Assembly (NCBI GenBank): GCA_964612675.1
Contig: CAZTDD010000011.1
Location: 1-64,000 of the forward strand
Source of the DNA: CAZTDD01 sp964612675
GTDB taxonomy: Bacteria; Hinthialibacterota; Hinthialibacteria; Hinthialibacterales; JAKPRU01
Length of the DNA stretch: 64,000 nucleotides
Direction: 5' to 3'
The notes below the pieces were generated by a model. The model saw only the letters and a list, made by a program, of their open reading frames with translations, did not search any database and was not told where the DNA came from. Every line of letters starts with the position of its first letter. The stretch's first letter is position 1. Position numbers and translations under genes: made by a program. Positions 9,144-17,832 of this stretch are shown here, piece after piece.

Positions 9144-11117
9144 ATGTGGAATCGGAAGAACATCGCAGCGTGGTGGACGATCATGATGTTCGCCGCGACA
9201 ACGCAAGGAGCGACTATGAAAGGCGACTATCCGGTCAAGCCGGTGCCGTTTACAAAAGTCCAGTTCGAAGACGGTTTTTGGCTGCCGCGAATGGAAACGA
9301 ATCGAGATGTCACGATTCCCTATGATTTCAAGAAATGCGAAGAGACGGGCCGGATATCGAATTTCGCGAAAGCGGCGGGGATTCTCGACGGCGAATTCGA
9401 AGGGATTCGTTTCAATGACTCGGATGTGTTTAAAGTAATGGAAGGGGCCGCTTACTCGTTGAATCTGCAAGACGATCCCGAACTGGATAGGTATCTTGAC
9501 GGTGTCATCGCGTGGATCGCGGCGGCACAAGAAGAGGACGGGTACATCTATACGACGCGGACCATCAGTCCGGACAACCCCGTGAACGGCGCTGGAAAAG
9601 AAAGATGGTCCTTCTTGAGAAGCAGCCACGAGTTGTACAACGTTGGGCATATGTATGAGGCCGCCGTAGCGCACTACCTGGCTACCGGTAAGCGGAACTT
9701 CCTGGACATCGCACTGAAGAATGCGGATTTGATCGACGAGGTTTTCGGTCCCGACGGGTTGCATGACGTGCCCGGACACCAGGAAATCGAAATCGGTCTC
9801 GCAAAACTGTACCGTGTCACCGGAGACAAGAAATATCTGGACCTTGCGAAATTCTTTTTGGATCAGCGAGGACGTTCGGATCACCGCGAGATTTATGGAG
9901 AGTATTGTCAGGATCACAAGCCGGTGACGGAACAGGAGGAGGCCGTTGGGCATGCGGTTCGGGCCTGTTACATGTACTCGGGAATGGCCGATATCGCCGC
10001 GCTTTCGAACGATGCCGCATATATCCAGGCCATTGATCGGATTTGGGAGAACGTCGTTTCAAAGAAACTATATATCACGGGCGGCGTAGGGGCGCGCAGA
10101 CAAGGAGAAGCGTTCGGTGATCCGTATGTTCTACCGAACAAGGAGGCGTATAACGAAACTTGTGCAGCGATTGCGAATATTATGTGGAACCATCGATTAT
10201 TCCTGCTGCACGGAGATGCGAAGTATATCGATGTATTAGAAAGAACACTCTACAATGGTTTTCTCTCCGGTGTTTCATTGAACGGCTATGAGTTTTTCTA
10301 TCCAAATCCGCTCGAATCGGACGGGATTTACAAGTTTAATCAGGGGGCATTGACTCGAAAGCCTTGGTTTGACTGTGCGTGCTGTCCGACAAATGTGGTT
10401 CGCTTTGTTCCATCAATCGCAGGGTATGTGTACGCGCAAAACAGGGACGACTTGTATGTGAACCTGTTCGTCACAAGTCAGGCTTCTGTCAACATGGAAG
10501 GGATTCCTGTGACGCTTGTTCAACAGACGGATTATCCATGGGATGGAAACCTAAATATAACGGTGAATCCCGAGACATCGACGGAATTTACGATGCATAT
10601 TCGCATTCCGGGTTGGGCTCGAAATGAACCGGTACCCAGCGACTTGTACCATTATCTTGACTCAAAAAACCAGGAAATCAGTATGACTGTTAATGGGGTC
10701 CAGACACCGTTGAATATGGCGGACGGTTTTGCGCGGATTCGGCGAACGTGGAAAGAGGGAGACCGGATCGAAGTTGAATTACCGATGCCGATTCGCCGTG
10801 TGGTGTCGCATGAGAAGGTTGAGGAGAACAGAGGCAAGGTTGCGCTGGAGCGCGGGCCGATCGTTTACTGTGCGGAATGGCGCGACAATCACGGTCACGC
10901 GTTGAATCTTGTCCTGCCGGACGATGCTCGTCTCGAGGTGAACCGCCGGCCAAATGTTCTTGGCGGCCTTTCGACGATCGAGGGAGAAGCTGTGGCAGTG
11001 TATACGAAGGGCGATGAAGAAGTCGAGCAGAAACGACAGGGGTTTGTTGCGATTCCGTACTATGCGTGGTCGCATCGTGGGGCCGGAGAGATGGCGGTCT
11101 GGCTTGGGCGGGATTAG
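9144..11117 (+). CDS. Secreted glycoside hydrolase family 127 (beta-L-arabinofuranosidase-like)
   Basis: A 657-aa protein with a signal peptide (MWNRKNIAAWWTIMMFAATTQGA). The body is the (alpha/alpha)6-barrel DUF1680/GH127 domain. The zinc-thiolate active site typical of the family is visible: NETC near residue 338 and DCACCPTN near 411, which should supply the nucleophilic and metal-binding cysteines. Family enzymes release L-arabinofuranose, or in related families other pentoses or uronates, from plant or algal glycans. The start follows GAGGAG by six bases; the frame is open to 9033 but that extension would bury the signal peptide. It is divergent from the sugar-acid operon, and a shared substrate is plausible. 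Confidence 0.88.
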   Translation: MWNRKNIAAWWTIMMFAATTQGATMKGDYPVKPVPFTKVQFEDGFWLPRMETNRDVTIPYDFKKCEETGRISNFAKAAGILDGEFEGIRFNDSDVFKVMEGAAYSLNLQDDPELDRYLDGVIAWIAAAQEEDGYIYTTRTISPDNPVNGAGKERWSFLRSSHELYNVGHMYEAAVAHYLATGKRNFLDIALKNADLIDEVFGPDGLHDVPGHQEIEIGLAKLYRVTGDKKYLDLAKFFLDQRGRSDHREIYGEYCQDHKPVTEQEEAVGHAVRACYMYSGMADIAALSNDAAYIQAIDRIWENVVSKKLYITGGVGARRQGEAFGDPYVLPNKEAYNETCAAIANIMWNHRLFLLHGDAKYIDVLERTLYNGFLSGVSLNGYEFFYPNPLESDGIYKFNQGALTRKPWFDCACCPTNVVRFVPSIAGYVYAQNRDDLYVNLFVTSQASVNMEGIPVTLVQQTDYPWDGNLNITVNPETSTEFTMHIRIPGWARNEPVPSDLYHYLDSKNQEISMTVNGVQTPLNMADGFARIRRTWKEGDRIEVELPMPIRRVVSHEKVEENRGKVALERGPIVYCAEWRDNHGHALNLVLPDDARLEVNRRPNVLGGLSTIEGEAVAVYTKGDEEVEQKRQGFVAIPYYAWSHRGAGEMAVWLGRD

Positions 11118-11223
11118 GATGTGGCAAAGTGTACGAAAAAGCGCTTCATCCCCAAGATGGAGAGGGATACATAGGCGATTGAAAAAACTAAACTTATCAA
11201 CCCCTCCCGAACCCTCCCCAATC

Positions 11224-11404
11224 TTGACGCTGTTGCAAAAAGTCGTCGGGATGCGGGAAGTGAGGTGTCAACCCCCTCTGAATCTCCCCCAATCTTTGGG
11301 GGAGAAACCGCTGCAGACACGCTCGTTTCTTTTTCCTCCCCCGAGACCGGGGGAGGTGTAGGAGGGTTGAAATCCGTATCCCCGACTTTTTGCGACGGCA
11401 TCAA
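11224..11404. repeat. 181-bp inverted-repeat element
   Basis: The left arm (from 11224, TTGACGCTGTTGCAAAAAG) and the right arm read in reverse (from 11404, TTGATGCCGTCGCAAAAAG) match through GCAAAAAGTCG and on into GGGAT-CGG. The interior carries further C-rich hairpins (CTCCCCCAATC/TTTGGGGGAG and CCTCCCCCGAGACCGGGGGAGG). No coding sequence is recognisable inside. The right arm overlaps the 3' end of the broken gene at 11268-12611. Confidence 0.6.
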
Positions 11405-12611
11405 TAATTGTCGGGGCGGTTACTCGGATGAATCCATCTTCCCACACGACTCTATCCGGATCTCTCATCTTGAGATTCAACGGTTCTCCGACCCCGGAAA
11501 CGTCGTAAACTGTATCGCCCTGCCCCGCGTCGAAGGTGTAGAGGACCAGAATACCGTCCGAGACCCGCTCACCGCCGCCTTCACTGAATAACAGGCCGGC
11601 TTTCCCCAAGGTTTTGACATTGCTTCCTTCAACACCGCCCGACCAGAAGGCTTCGTCATCCGGTGAGCCCGGGGCGGTGACGTTGTAGGTTATCTGCGTT
11701 GTTCCGGCAGGAACCGCGGTGAGGTTCCAGGTGATGGTTCCGCCCGATTCCGAACCGCCGTCACTGATGTCACTGACACTCCACGCCAGTGGGACAGTCT
11801 CTTCGATTGTAATGTCTCGCGATGAATCCCCTGGGTTGATCACGTCGATCGTGACCTCGACGGTGTCGCCCGCAGAGAACGCCGCCTGTGACAGCGAACG
11901 GACCGTGATCGGCGGTGGTGTCGAAAACGCAACATCGGTGGCCTTTGCTTCCACAAGCCAATCGTCGTCCTGCCCTCCGGCGATCGCCAAACCAAACGCG
12001 GCGGTCTCCGAATCCCAGGCCTGGGTCATGCTGTACCCGAAAACCCACTCGGTCCCATCGAGAGAATACTCGCAGTAAAAAAAGTCGATCGGTTCGATAC
12101 GGGTTGCGCGAATCCAGAGACCGTCTCCCGGATCTTCCACAGGAGCGCCGTCCGGCGTGAACAGCTGTTCGCCGCTTGTCCCACCAACGCCAAGACGGTT
12201 CCTAAAATTCGCATGAGTCTGCGCACCCCATTGGTTCGTTTCGATTTGGAAGTAATTCGATCCGGGCTGTTCGGGAAACTGCCGAATCATGACTCCGACT
12301 TCGCTGGTGTCCCACGCATCAATCCAGGCGATCCTCGCTTGCAGAGAGTGACTCCCTTCGAGCTCTTTGTAGACAAAGAACCCTTCATCGCCGCCTTCTT
12401 CCAAAGAATCCGTGTTGGAGCCGATATTGTTGCCGTTACCCTTCACGGTGTATTCGTCCCCGGACACGGAGACTTCACCCTCCAGTTTGAAGTCGCCGAT
12501 TTGCGGCCAATCGACAGTCTTCTCAAAAACTCAGAATTGAGCAAATACAGGGCCAACACAAATCAAACAAAGAGTGAGTACCATACCTGACCAAAATGCG
12601 GTTTCTTTCAT
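11268..12611 (-). pseudogene. Broken secreted protein: DUF1349-like, DUF11-like and truncated LamG domains
   Basis: Reading down from ATG 12611 gives a good signal peptide (MKETAFWSG…CVGPVFAQF), then an in-frame TGA at 12533-12531. The same frame continues at once with VFEKTVDWPQIGDF and runs some 400 more codons. The continuation shows a DUF1349/concanavalin-like carbohydrate-binding domain (EVGVMIRQ, YFQIETNQWG, WIRATRI), a DUF11-like CARDB stretch (INPGDSSRDITIEET, ITYNVTAPG) and the start of a LamG domain (LVLYTFDAGQGDTVYD). The LamG part ends abruptly in an inverted-repeat element near 11393. Both lesions indicate a decaying gene, though sequencing error at the TGA cannot be excluded. 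Confidence 0.65.
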
Positions 12612-12648
12612 GAAACCGAACCTCCACACAAAAGGATTTAGCGCGCCA

Positions 12649-12660
12649 CTTAGTGCGTCA
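12649..12660. promoter_or_regulatory. Second CTTAGTGCGT site
   Basis: CTTAGTGCGTCA shares its first ten bases with the palindrome at the gntR start site 237 bases away. It lies about 38 bases upstream of the start codon of the divergent broken gene. It may be a second GntR-protein site or the remains of one. Confidence 0.4.
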
Positions 12661-12855
12661 GGAGGATTTCACACATCAATAAGTTTGTCAACCCCTAATG
12701 TTAGGATATGTTAGGATATTGTTAGAAAGTGGTTATAATTAAATGCTGAACCAATCAAATACATATTGCCTTGCGAACGTTATACTTATGCATACTCCTA
12801 GTACGAAGGTGACTCATTCTGTACAATCGAAATAAGGAAAAACAGGGAGATTCTC

Positions 12856-12883
12856 TTGACAAAAAACGTAGGGGGGGTATCTT
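12856..12883 (+). promoter_or_regulatory. Sigma-70 promoter of the gntR/dehydrogenase operon
   Basis: A perfect -35 TTGACA at 12856-12861 and a -10-like TATCTT at 12878-12883, separated by 16 bases. Transcription would start near 12890, inside the CTTAG…TTAAG palindrome and 40 bases upstream of the regulator's ATG. Confidence 0.6.
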
Positions 12884-12885
12884 CT

Positions 12886-12899
12886 CTTAGTGCGTTAAG
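12886..12899. promoter_or_regulatory. Probable GntR operator CTTAGTGCGTTAAG
   Basis: A short inverted repeat (CTTA…TAAG) covers the predicted transcription start of the gene for a GntR/HutC regulator, the usual place for autoregulation. The ten-base core recurs at 12649. Confidence 0.5.
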
Positions 12900-12929
12900 A
12901 TCGTCTCCGCTAGATCGGATAATTCTACT

Positions 12930-13652
12930 ATGCCAGCAAAACGCAGTATCCCGAAGTACTTTCGCATCAGCAGAGATATCATCGCTCAGATCCAGAGTGG
13001 GGATCTAGGGCCGGGAGAACAGGTCCCGTCGGAGAACGAGATCATCGATCAATATGAGGTCAGCAACACAACTGCCCGGAAAGCGCTTCAAGAGATAGAG
13101 CGGCTCGGATGGGCAAGTCGTGTCAAAGGCAAAGGGACCTATGTCCAGGAAAACCGAATCCATCGTTCGGCAAACCGAATCCTAGGCTTCACAAGAAATA
13201 TGCTTGAGGCCGGCAGGAATCCGTCCACTCGCCTGATCGATATTCGTCTCGTCAATTCCGATCGGTCGTTGACGATCAATCGGCGGAAATACACCCTTCA
13301 CGGTCCATATTGTGAGATCCATCGGATTCGATATGCGGATGGCGTTCCGATGATGAAGGAGATTCGCTGCATATCGCAACAATTCTGTCCGCAGATCCAA
13401 GAGAAGAATCTGGAGGGTTCGTTGTACGACATCTATAAGGATGAGTACGGCGTTCAACTTCTCGAGATCCACCAGAAGCTGAGTGCGGTTGTGTTGGACG
13501 GCAAAGAGCTGGAGTTATTTGAACTGGCGTCATCAATCCCCGCCTATCGTGTAGAAGGGGTGACGTTCTGTGGCAAGGAACTGATTCTGGAGATGGAGAA
13601 CTCTCTGTATAGAGGGGATATGTACTATTTCCAGGTCAGGGCAACGCCGTAG
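12930..13652 (+). CDS. GntR-family (HutC/UTRA) transcriptional regulator
   Basis: A 240-aa regulator. Residues 5-75 form the winged helix of GntR proteins (GPGEQVPSENEI, TTARKALQEIE, VKGKGTYV). Residues about 95-235 form a UTRA ligand-binding domain (YCEIHRIRYADGVPMMKE, SLYDIYKDEYGV, MENSLYRGDMYYFQV). The HutC subfamily typically binds sugar phosphates, amino-sugar phosphates or acids and represses an adjacent catabolic operon. It is 23 bases upstream of the E1-alpha gene, with a promoter and putative operator just before it, so it likely controls itself and the genes to about 17725 or beyond. Confidence 0.9.
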   Translation: MPAKRSIPKYFRISRDIIAQIQSGDLGPGEQVPSENEIIDQYEVSNTTARKALQEIERLGWASRVKGKGTYVQENRIHRSANRILGFTRNMLEAGRNPSTRLIDIRLVNSDRSLTINRRKYTLHGPYCEIHRIRYADGVPMMKEIRCISQQFCPQIQEKNLEGSLYDIYKDEYGVQLLEIHQKLSAVVLDGKELELFELASSIPAYRVEGVTFCGKELILEMENSLYRGDMYYFQVRATP

Positions 13653-13675
13653 ATTTCATCAGGTACGGAAATACC

Positions 13676-14644
13676 ATGAATTCTGAGTACTCAAAGCAGT
13701 TTCTCTCCGACTTATACAAAACCCTTTACACCATACGTATTTTCGAAACCCGCTGTATCCAATTATACCGGCAGGGTTTGATTCGCGGCTATTTTCATCC
13801 TTATCTGGGTGAAGAAGCAGTAGCCGTCGGCGTGTGTGCGGCATTACGCAAAAACGACTATATTTTCAGCACGCACCGTGGACACGGCCACTGTATCGCC
13901 CATGGGGGAGAAATCGACAGGATGCTTGCCGAACTATTCGGAAAAGAGACCGGTTATTGTGCGGGGCGTGGAGGCTCGATGCATATTGCGGATGTTACGA
14001 CAGGAAACATGGGAGCGAACGGTGTTGTCGGAGCGGGAATTCCGCTAGGAGTGGGTGCGGCTCTGGGAGCTTCCATACGAGGTGAAGATCGCATTACAGC
14101 CGTCTTCTTTTCGGACGGGGCGGCGAACAACGGAGTTTTTACGGAATCGTTGAATCTGGCCGCCATCTGGAATTTTCCGCTGATCTTTGTACTCGAAAAC
14201 AATCATTACGCTGTTTCCACTCCCGTCGAGCAATCCAGCCGCAGCCCCGATTTGTACAAACGAGGAGAAGGGTACGGTGTCGACAGTTCATCGGTGGACG
14301 GGAACGATGTGTTGGCGGTTTATGAACGAACCCAGAAAGCGGTCGATCTTTGTAAAAACGGAAAGGGGCCTGTTTTGATCGAGGCGAAAACCTACCGCCA
14401 CGGAGGGCACCACGTCAACGATCCCGGGAAGTATATGCCAAAGGAATTGTTGGATCACTATATGTCGAAAGATCCGATCGCTATCGGGCGTAGATATCTG
14501 ATGGAGATGGGAGACGTTAGCGAGCAGAAGATGAACGAGATCGAAACGTCCATTGAACGGAAAATGGAGGAATCGATTGAATACGCGAAGAATTGTCCCG
14601 ATCCGTCGGTTGATGAATTTCTAGAAACGGTGGAGTGTTTGTGA
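13676..14644 (+). CDS. 2-oxoacid dehydrogenase E1 alpha subunit (acetoin/pyruvate type)
   Basis: A 322-aa thiamine-diphosphate enzyme subunit. The TPP-binding motif is SDGAANNG…ENNHYAVST, with serine replacing the first glycine of the usual GDG. The phosphorylation-loop-like segment YRHGGHHVNDP and the N-terminal YRQGLIRGYFHPYLGEEA match AcoA/PdhA of the short alpha class. It pairs with the beta subunit whose ATG overlaps this stop codon (TGATG). The complex would decarboxylate a 2-oxoacid or acetoin and transfer the acyl group to the lipoyl E2 encoded 1.9 kb downstream. Length fits AcoA (about 325 aa). Confidence 0.88.
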   Translation: MNSEYSKQFLSDLYKTLYTIRIFETRCIQLYRQGLIRGYFHPYLGEEAVAVGVCAALRKNDYIFSTHRGHGHCIAHGGEIDRMLAELFGKETGYCAGRGGSMHIADVTTGNMGANGVVGAGIPLGVGAALGASIRGEDRITAVFFSDGAANNGVFTESLNLAAIWNFPLIFVLENNHYAVSTPVEQSSRSPDLYKRGEGYGVDSSSVDGNDVLAVYERTQKAVDLCKNGKGPVLIEAKTYRHGGHHVNDPGKYMPKELLDHYMSKDPIAIGRRYLMEMGDVSEQKMNEIETSIERKMEESIEYAKNCPDPSVDEFLETVECL

Positions 14645-15654
14645 TGGCAACCGTTGCAACCGAAAACGCGGTTCGAACGCTGATGTATCGTGAAGCGCTC
14701 AACGAGGCTTTGCGTGAGGAAATGCAGCGGGATCCGACTGTATTCATTATGGGTGAAGGAATCGCGGAGCGCGGCGGTTCATACAAAGTCACGGTCGGCC
14801 TGCTGGACGAATTCGGTCCGAAACGAGTTATCGATACACCAATCGCGGAGGCAAGTTTTACCGGCGCTGGGGTGGGGGCGGCGATTACGGGAATGAGGCC
14901 GGTTGTCGAGATTCTTTTTGTCGATTTTTCCGTCCTGGCGATGGACCAAATCATTAACCAAGCCGCGAAGTATAAATTCATGACCGGTGGCACCGGCCAG
15001 GTACCGTTGGTTGTCCGCACGCAGGGAGGTGTGGGAAACGGTCTCGCGGCACAGCATTCGCAGAGTCTCGAAGCGCTGTATTATCACATTCCGGGTTTGA
15101 AACTGGTCGTTCCATCCACGGCTTCCGACGCGAAGGGTCTTATGAAGAGTGCGATTCGCGATAACGATCCGGTCATTTTTATAGAACATAAACAGCTGTA
15201 TATGACAAAGGGAGAGGTCCGCGAGGAGGAATATCTGATTCCGCTCGGCCAAGGGGAGATCAAACGGGAGGGTACCGATGTCACTCTGATCGCCTGGTCG
15301 AATATGATTCCACGCTCGCTGGCGGCGGCGGAGACTCTCGCCCAGGAAGGCATCGACGTGGAAATTGTCGATCCTCGAACGCTTGTTCCGTTGGATAGAA
15401 AGCTGATTCTGGATTCCGTAAGAAAAACGGAACACGTCGTCATCGTGCAGGAAGCGGTTCGCCGGGGCGGTGTGGCCTCGGATATTGCATCGATCATTCA
15501 GGAAGAGGCGTTCGATTATCTGGATGCCCCGATTGAAATTGTCGCAGGGAAGAATACCCCGATTCCCTTTAACCTCGAATTGGAAAAAGCCTGCATTCCG
15601 CAGGAGGAAGATATTATTCAAGCCGTCAAACGAGCGACATACGCGAAAGGGTAA
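14644..15654 (+). CDS. 2-oxoacid dehydrogenase E1 beta subunit (transketolase-like)
   Basis: A 336-aa beta subunit of the AcoB/PdhB type. Conserved segments are MGEGIAERGGSYKVT, DTPIAEASFTGAGVGAA, FVDFSVLAMDQIINQAAK and GGVGNGLAAQHSQSLEA. The ATG at 14644 overlaps the alpha-subunit TGA, with GGTGGAG eight bases upstream, indicating translational coupling; in-frame GTG codons at 14635 and 14641 are less likely. It forms the alpha2-beta2 E1 with its neighbour. No E3 (dihydrolipoamide dehydrogenase) gene is visible in the window, so E3 must be shared from elsewhere or be lost in the scaffold gap. Confidence 0.9.
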   Translation: MATVATENAVRTLMYREALNEALREEMQRDPTVFIMGEGIAERGGSYKVTVGLLDEFGPKRVIDTPIAEASFTGAGVGAAITGMRPVVEILFVDFSVLAMDQIINQAAKYKFMTGGTGQVPLVVRTQGGVGNGLAAQHSQSLEALYYHIPGLKLVVPSTASDAKGLMKSAIRDNDPVIFIEHKQLYMTKGEVREEEYLIPLGQGEIKREGTDVTLIAWSNMIPRSLAAAETLAQEGIDVEIVDPRTLVPLDRKLILDSVRKTEHVVIVQEAVRRGGVASDIASIIQEEAFDYLDAPIEIVAGKNTPIPFNLELEKACIPQEEDIIQAVKRATYAKG

Positions 15655-15661
15655 AACGGCA

Positions 15662-16516
15662 ATGGGACTCGTCGGCATCAAGGAAATGCTCCGTACGGCA
15701 AAAGAGGAATCTTATGCGGTCGGTGCATTCAACATCGTAGACTATAATTCATTTCTCGCAGTCGTCCGTGCGGCGGAGGAACTTCGCTCGCCCGTGATCA
15801 TACAAATCTCCGTCAAAACCGTCGTTTTTTGGGGATATTCCACGATGGTGAATTGGGCAAGAGAGATCGCGGGGGATTCGCCTGTTCCCGTGGCGCTGCA
15901 TCTCGATCACTGCAAAGACATCGACGTAATCGAAAAGTGTATTGATGCCGGGTGGACGTCGGTCATGATCGACGCATCTTCGAAACCGTACGAAGAGAAT
16001 CTCGAGTTGAGCAAGCGTGTAATGAAAATGGCCGGAGCGGCGGGCGTCGATGTGGAAGCGGAACTCGGGGAAATCGGCGGTGTGGAAGACGACAAATGCG
16101 TGGCCGATGAGGATGCACATCTTGCCGACCCGGAAAAGGCGGTTGAGTTTTGCAGACAGCTGGATTTAGCCGTATTTGCTCCAGCCATCGGCACAGCACA
16201 CGGTGTTTACAAAGGCGAACCCAAAATCGCCTTCGACCGTCTCGAAGAGATTTCCAAGCGGACGGGTGTTCCAATTGCCCTTCACGGAGGTACCGGTTTA
16301 TCGGAGCAGGTATTTAAGAGATGTATTTCTCTTGGCTGTGCAAAGGTGAACATTTCGACACAATTGAAATATGCCTTTATTGATGGGTTTGTCGATTACC
16401 ACGTGGAGAACAAGAAGTACGATCCTCTCAAGGTTCTCGCTGCTCAGTTTGAACGAATGAAGACTGAGATGGGGGAGAATATGAAACTCTTCGGCAGTGT
16501 AGGTCGTGTAACGTAA
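15662..16516 (+). CDS. Class II (zinc) ketose-bisphosphate aldolase
   Basis: A 284-aa protein of the FbaA/GatY family. Metal- and substrate-binding motifs are present: ALHLDHCKD (zinc histidine and catalytic aspartate), EAELGEIGG, GTAHGVYKGEPK and ALHGGTGLS. This class cleaves fructose- or tagatose-1,6-bisphosphate or similar ketose phosphates into dihydroxyacetone phosphate and an aldehyde. I chose ATG 15662, eight bases after the E1-beta stop, because the earlier in-frame start overlaps E1-beta. Its position between E1 and E2 genes suggests that the aldolase and dehydrogenase act in one pathway, the aldehyde or keto-acid product feeding the complex. Confidence 0.85.
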   Translation: MGLVGIKEMLRTAKEESYAVGAFNIVDYNSFLAVVRAAEELRSPVIIQISVKTVVFWGYSTMVNWAREIAGDSPVPVALHLDHCKDIDVIEKCIDAGWTSVMIDASSKPYEENLELSKRVMKMAGAAGVDVEAELGEIGGVEDDKCVADEDAHLADPEKAVEFCRQLDLAVFAPAIGTAHGVYKGEPKIAFDRLEEISKRTGVPIALHGGTGLSEQVFKRCISLGCAKVNISTQLKYAFIDGFVDYHVENKKYDPLKVLAAQFERMKTEMGENMKLFGSVGRVT

Positions 16517-16528
16517 GGGGCCGGCTCC

Positions 16529-17725
16529 ATGGAAACTGTCATCATGCCCCAGGTGGGCCAGGATATTCCTTCAGCCATTATCGTAGAATGGAAAAAACAG
16601 GAGAACGAACCCGTCGAGAAGGGTGAGATTCTTCTTGTTGTCGAATCCGATAAAGCAGCATTCGAGGTGGAAGCTGAAAATGCCGGGATACTTCTCAAAA
16701 TTCTTCACCAAGAAGGCGAGGAAGTCGATGTTTTCAGTCCTGTCGCGTACATCGGCGAGCCCGGCGAGTCATTCGAGACAGCTGAGGCTAAAGAAACCGA
16801 TCCTGCATCAAGAGAAGAGAGTATAACTCGACCGACTTCGGAAGAGACGCCGAAAATGACAGCGGGAGAAACCGGCCTTGACCGGCGATTCGCGTCGCCC
16901 TCCGCCCGCCGAACCGCCAGAGAACATGGTGTCGATCTCACCGGGGTAGTCGGCTCCGGACCGCAGGGCCGTATAATTCAACGTGACGTTCTGACTTCCG
17001 TTCCCTCCCCTCGCGTGAGTGGAGAACAGATCGCAAAAAAGGAGAGAGCGGAAAAAGGCACCGTTGTTCCGTTCAGCCGGATGAGGCAGCGTATCGCGGA
17101 ACGTCTCGCCCTAAGTTCAAATACAATTCCCCATTTTCATCTGATGATCGATATCGATATGACGGACACGCTGGGGTGGCGCAATCGTATTAATACGGAA
17201 GAAACGTCAAAAGTATCAATCACAGACCTGATTGTGAAAGCGTGTGCATTAGGACTTAGAGAATTTCCCGTATTGAATTCTCATGTGGAAAAAGACAGAA
17301 TTATTCTGAAAAACGATATTCACATCGGCCTTGCCACGGCTGTAGAGGATGGTTTGGTCGTACCGGTGATAGAACATGCAGATACAAGAAGTCTAAGGGA
17401 ACTCTCCGAAGTATCGAAAGAAAAGACGGCATCTGCGCGGAAAGGATTTCTCAATACCGAACCTGCCGCCACGTTCACGATTACATCCCTGGGGATGTAC
17501 TCAATCCAGCGGTTTGTACCGGTGATCAATCCGCCTGAATGCGCGATCCTCGCCGTAGGAGCGGTGGAGAAACGCGTTGTGCCGGTTGACGGTGCTATCG
17601 GTATTCGGGATATGATGAGCGTTACACTGGCCTGCGATCATCGTGCGGTTGACGGCGTTTATGCAGCGGAGTTTCTAAATCGGTTTCGGCAGTACCTTGA
17701 AACGGATTTCGTTCAACTTCAGTGA
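16529..17725 (+). CDS. Dihydrolipoamide acyltransferase (E2)
   Basis: A 398-aa E2 with all three modules. Residues 1-80 are a lipoyl domain with the modified lysine K42 in ESDKAAF. Residues about 113-150 are the peripheral subunit-binding domain (ARRTAREHGVDL, GPQGRIIQRDV). Residues about 175-398 are the catalytic acyltransferase domain with SRMRQRIAERL and the active-site DHRAVDG near 372. Hinges are rich in charged residues rather than Ala/Pro. It is 12 bases after the aldolase gene. A truncated dispersed repeat begins directly behind its stop codon, followed by a tandem array and the scaffold gap, so any further operon genes there would be missing. Confidence 0.9.
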   Translation: METVIMPQVGQDIPSAIIVEWKKQENEPVEKGEILLVVESDKAAFEVEAENAGILLKILHQEGEEVDVFSPVAYIGEPGESFETAEAKETDPASREESITRPTSEETPKMTAGETGLDRRFASPSARRTAREHGVDLTGVVGSGPQGRIIQRDVLTSVPSPRVSGEQIAKKERAEKGTVVPFSRMRQRIAERLALSSNTIPHFHLMIDIDMTDTLGWRNRINTEETSKVSITDLIVKACALGLREFPVLNSHVEKDRIILKNDIHIGLATAVEDGLVVPVIEHADTRSLRELSEVSKEKTASARKGFLNTEPAATFTITSLGMYSIQRFVPVINPPECAILAVGAVEKRVVPVDGAIGIRDMMSVTLACDHRAVDGVYAAEFLNRFRQYLETDFVQLQ

Positions 17726-17730
17726 GAAAC

Positions 17731-17832
17731 GCACCGGCAGTGCGATCCGGGTGCCCCCCTCCGACTCCCCCCGTGAACGGGGGGAGGGATTTGGGAATGC
17801 CGGTAGGAGGAGTCAGTTTTGCAACGGTAGGG
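17731..17832. repeat. Partial inverted copy of the 208-bp dispersed repeat
   Basis: About 100 bases match the reverse complement of one end of the copies at 46703 and 61278: GCACCGGCAGTGCGATC, then CCCCCGTGAACGGGGGG (a perfect hairpin) and GGAGGAGTCAGTTTTGCAACG. The copy begins six bases after the E2 stop codon and may supply its terminator hairpin. Confidence 0.75.

Larger units (their letters stand above)
12612..12929. other. Regulatory intergenic region upstream of gntR
   Basis: An AT-rich 318-base interval between divergent genes. It holds direct repeats of ATGTTAGGAT near 12696-12715 with a third partial copy after them, a CTTAGTGCGT site at 12649, and the gntR promoter and operator at 12856-12899. 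Confidence 0.55.

Noticed and set aside
12531..12533. Selenocysteine codon in the secreted protein
   Set aside because: The TGA lies at the signal-peptide cleavage region, not at a redox site, and no selenium machinery or obvious SECIS hairpin is visible.
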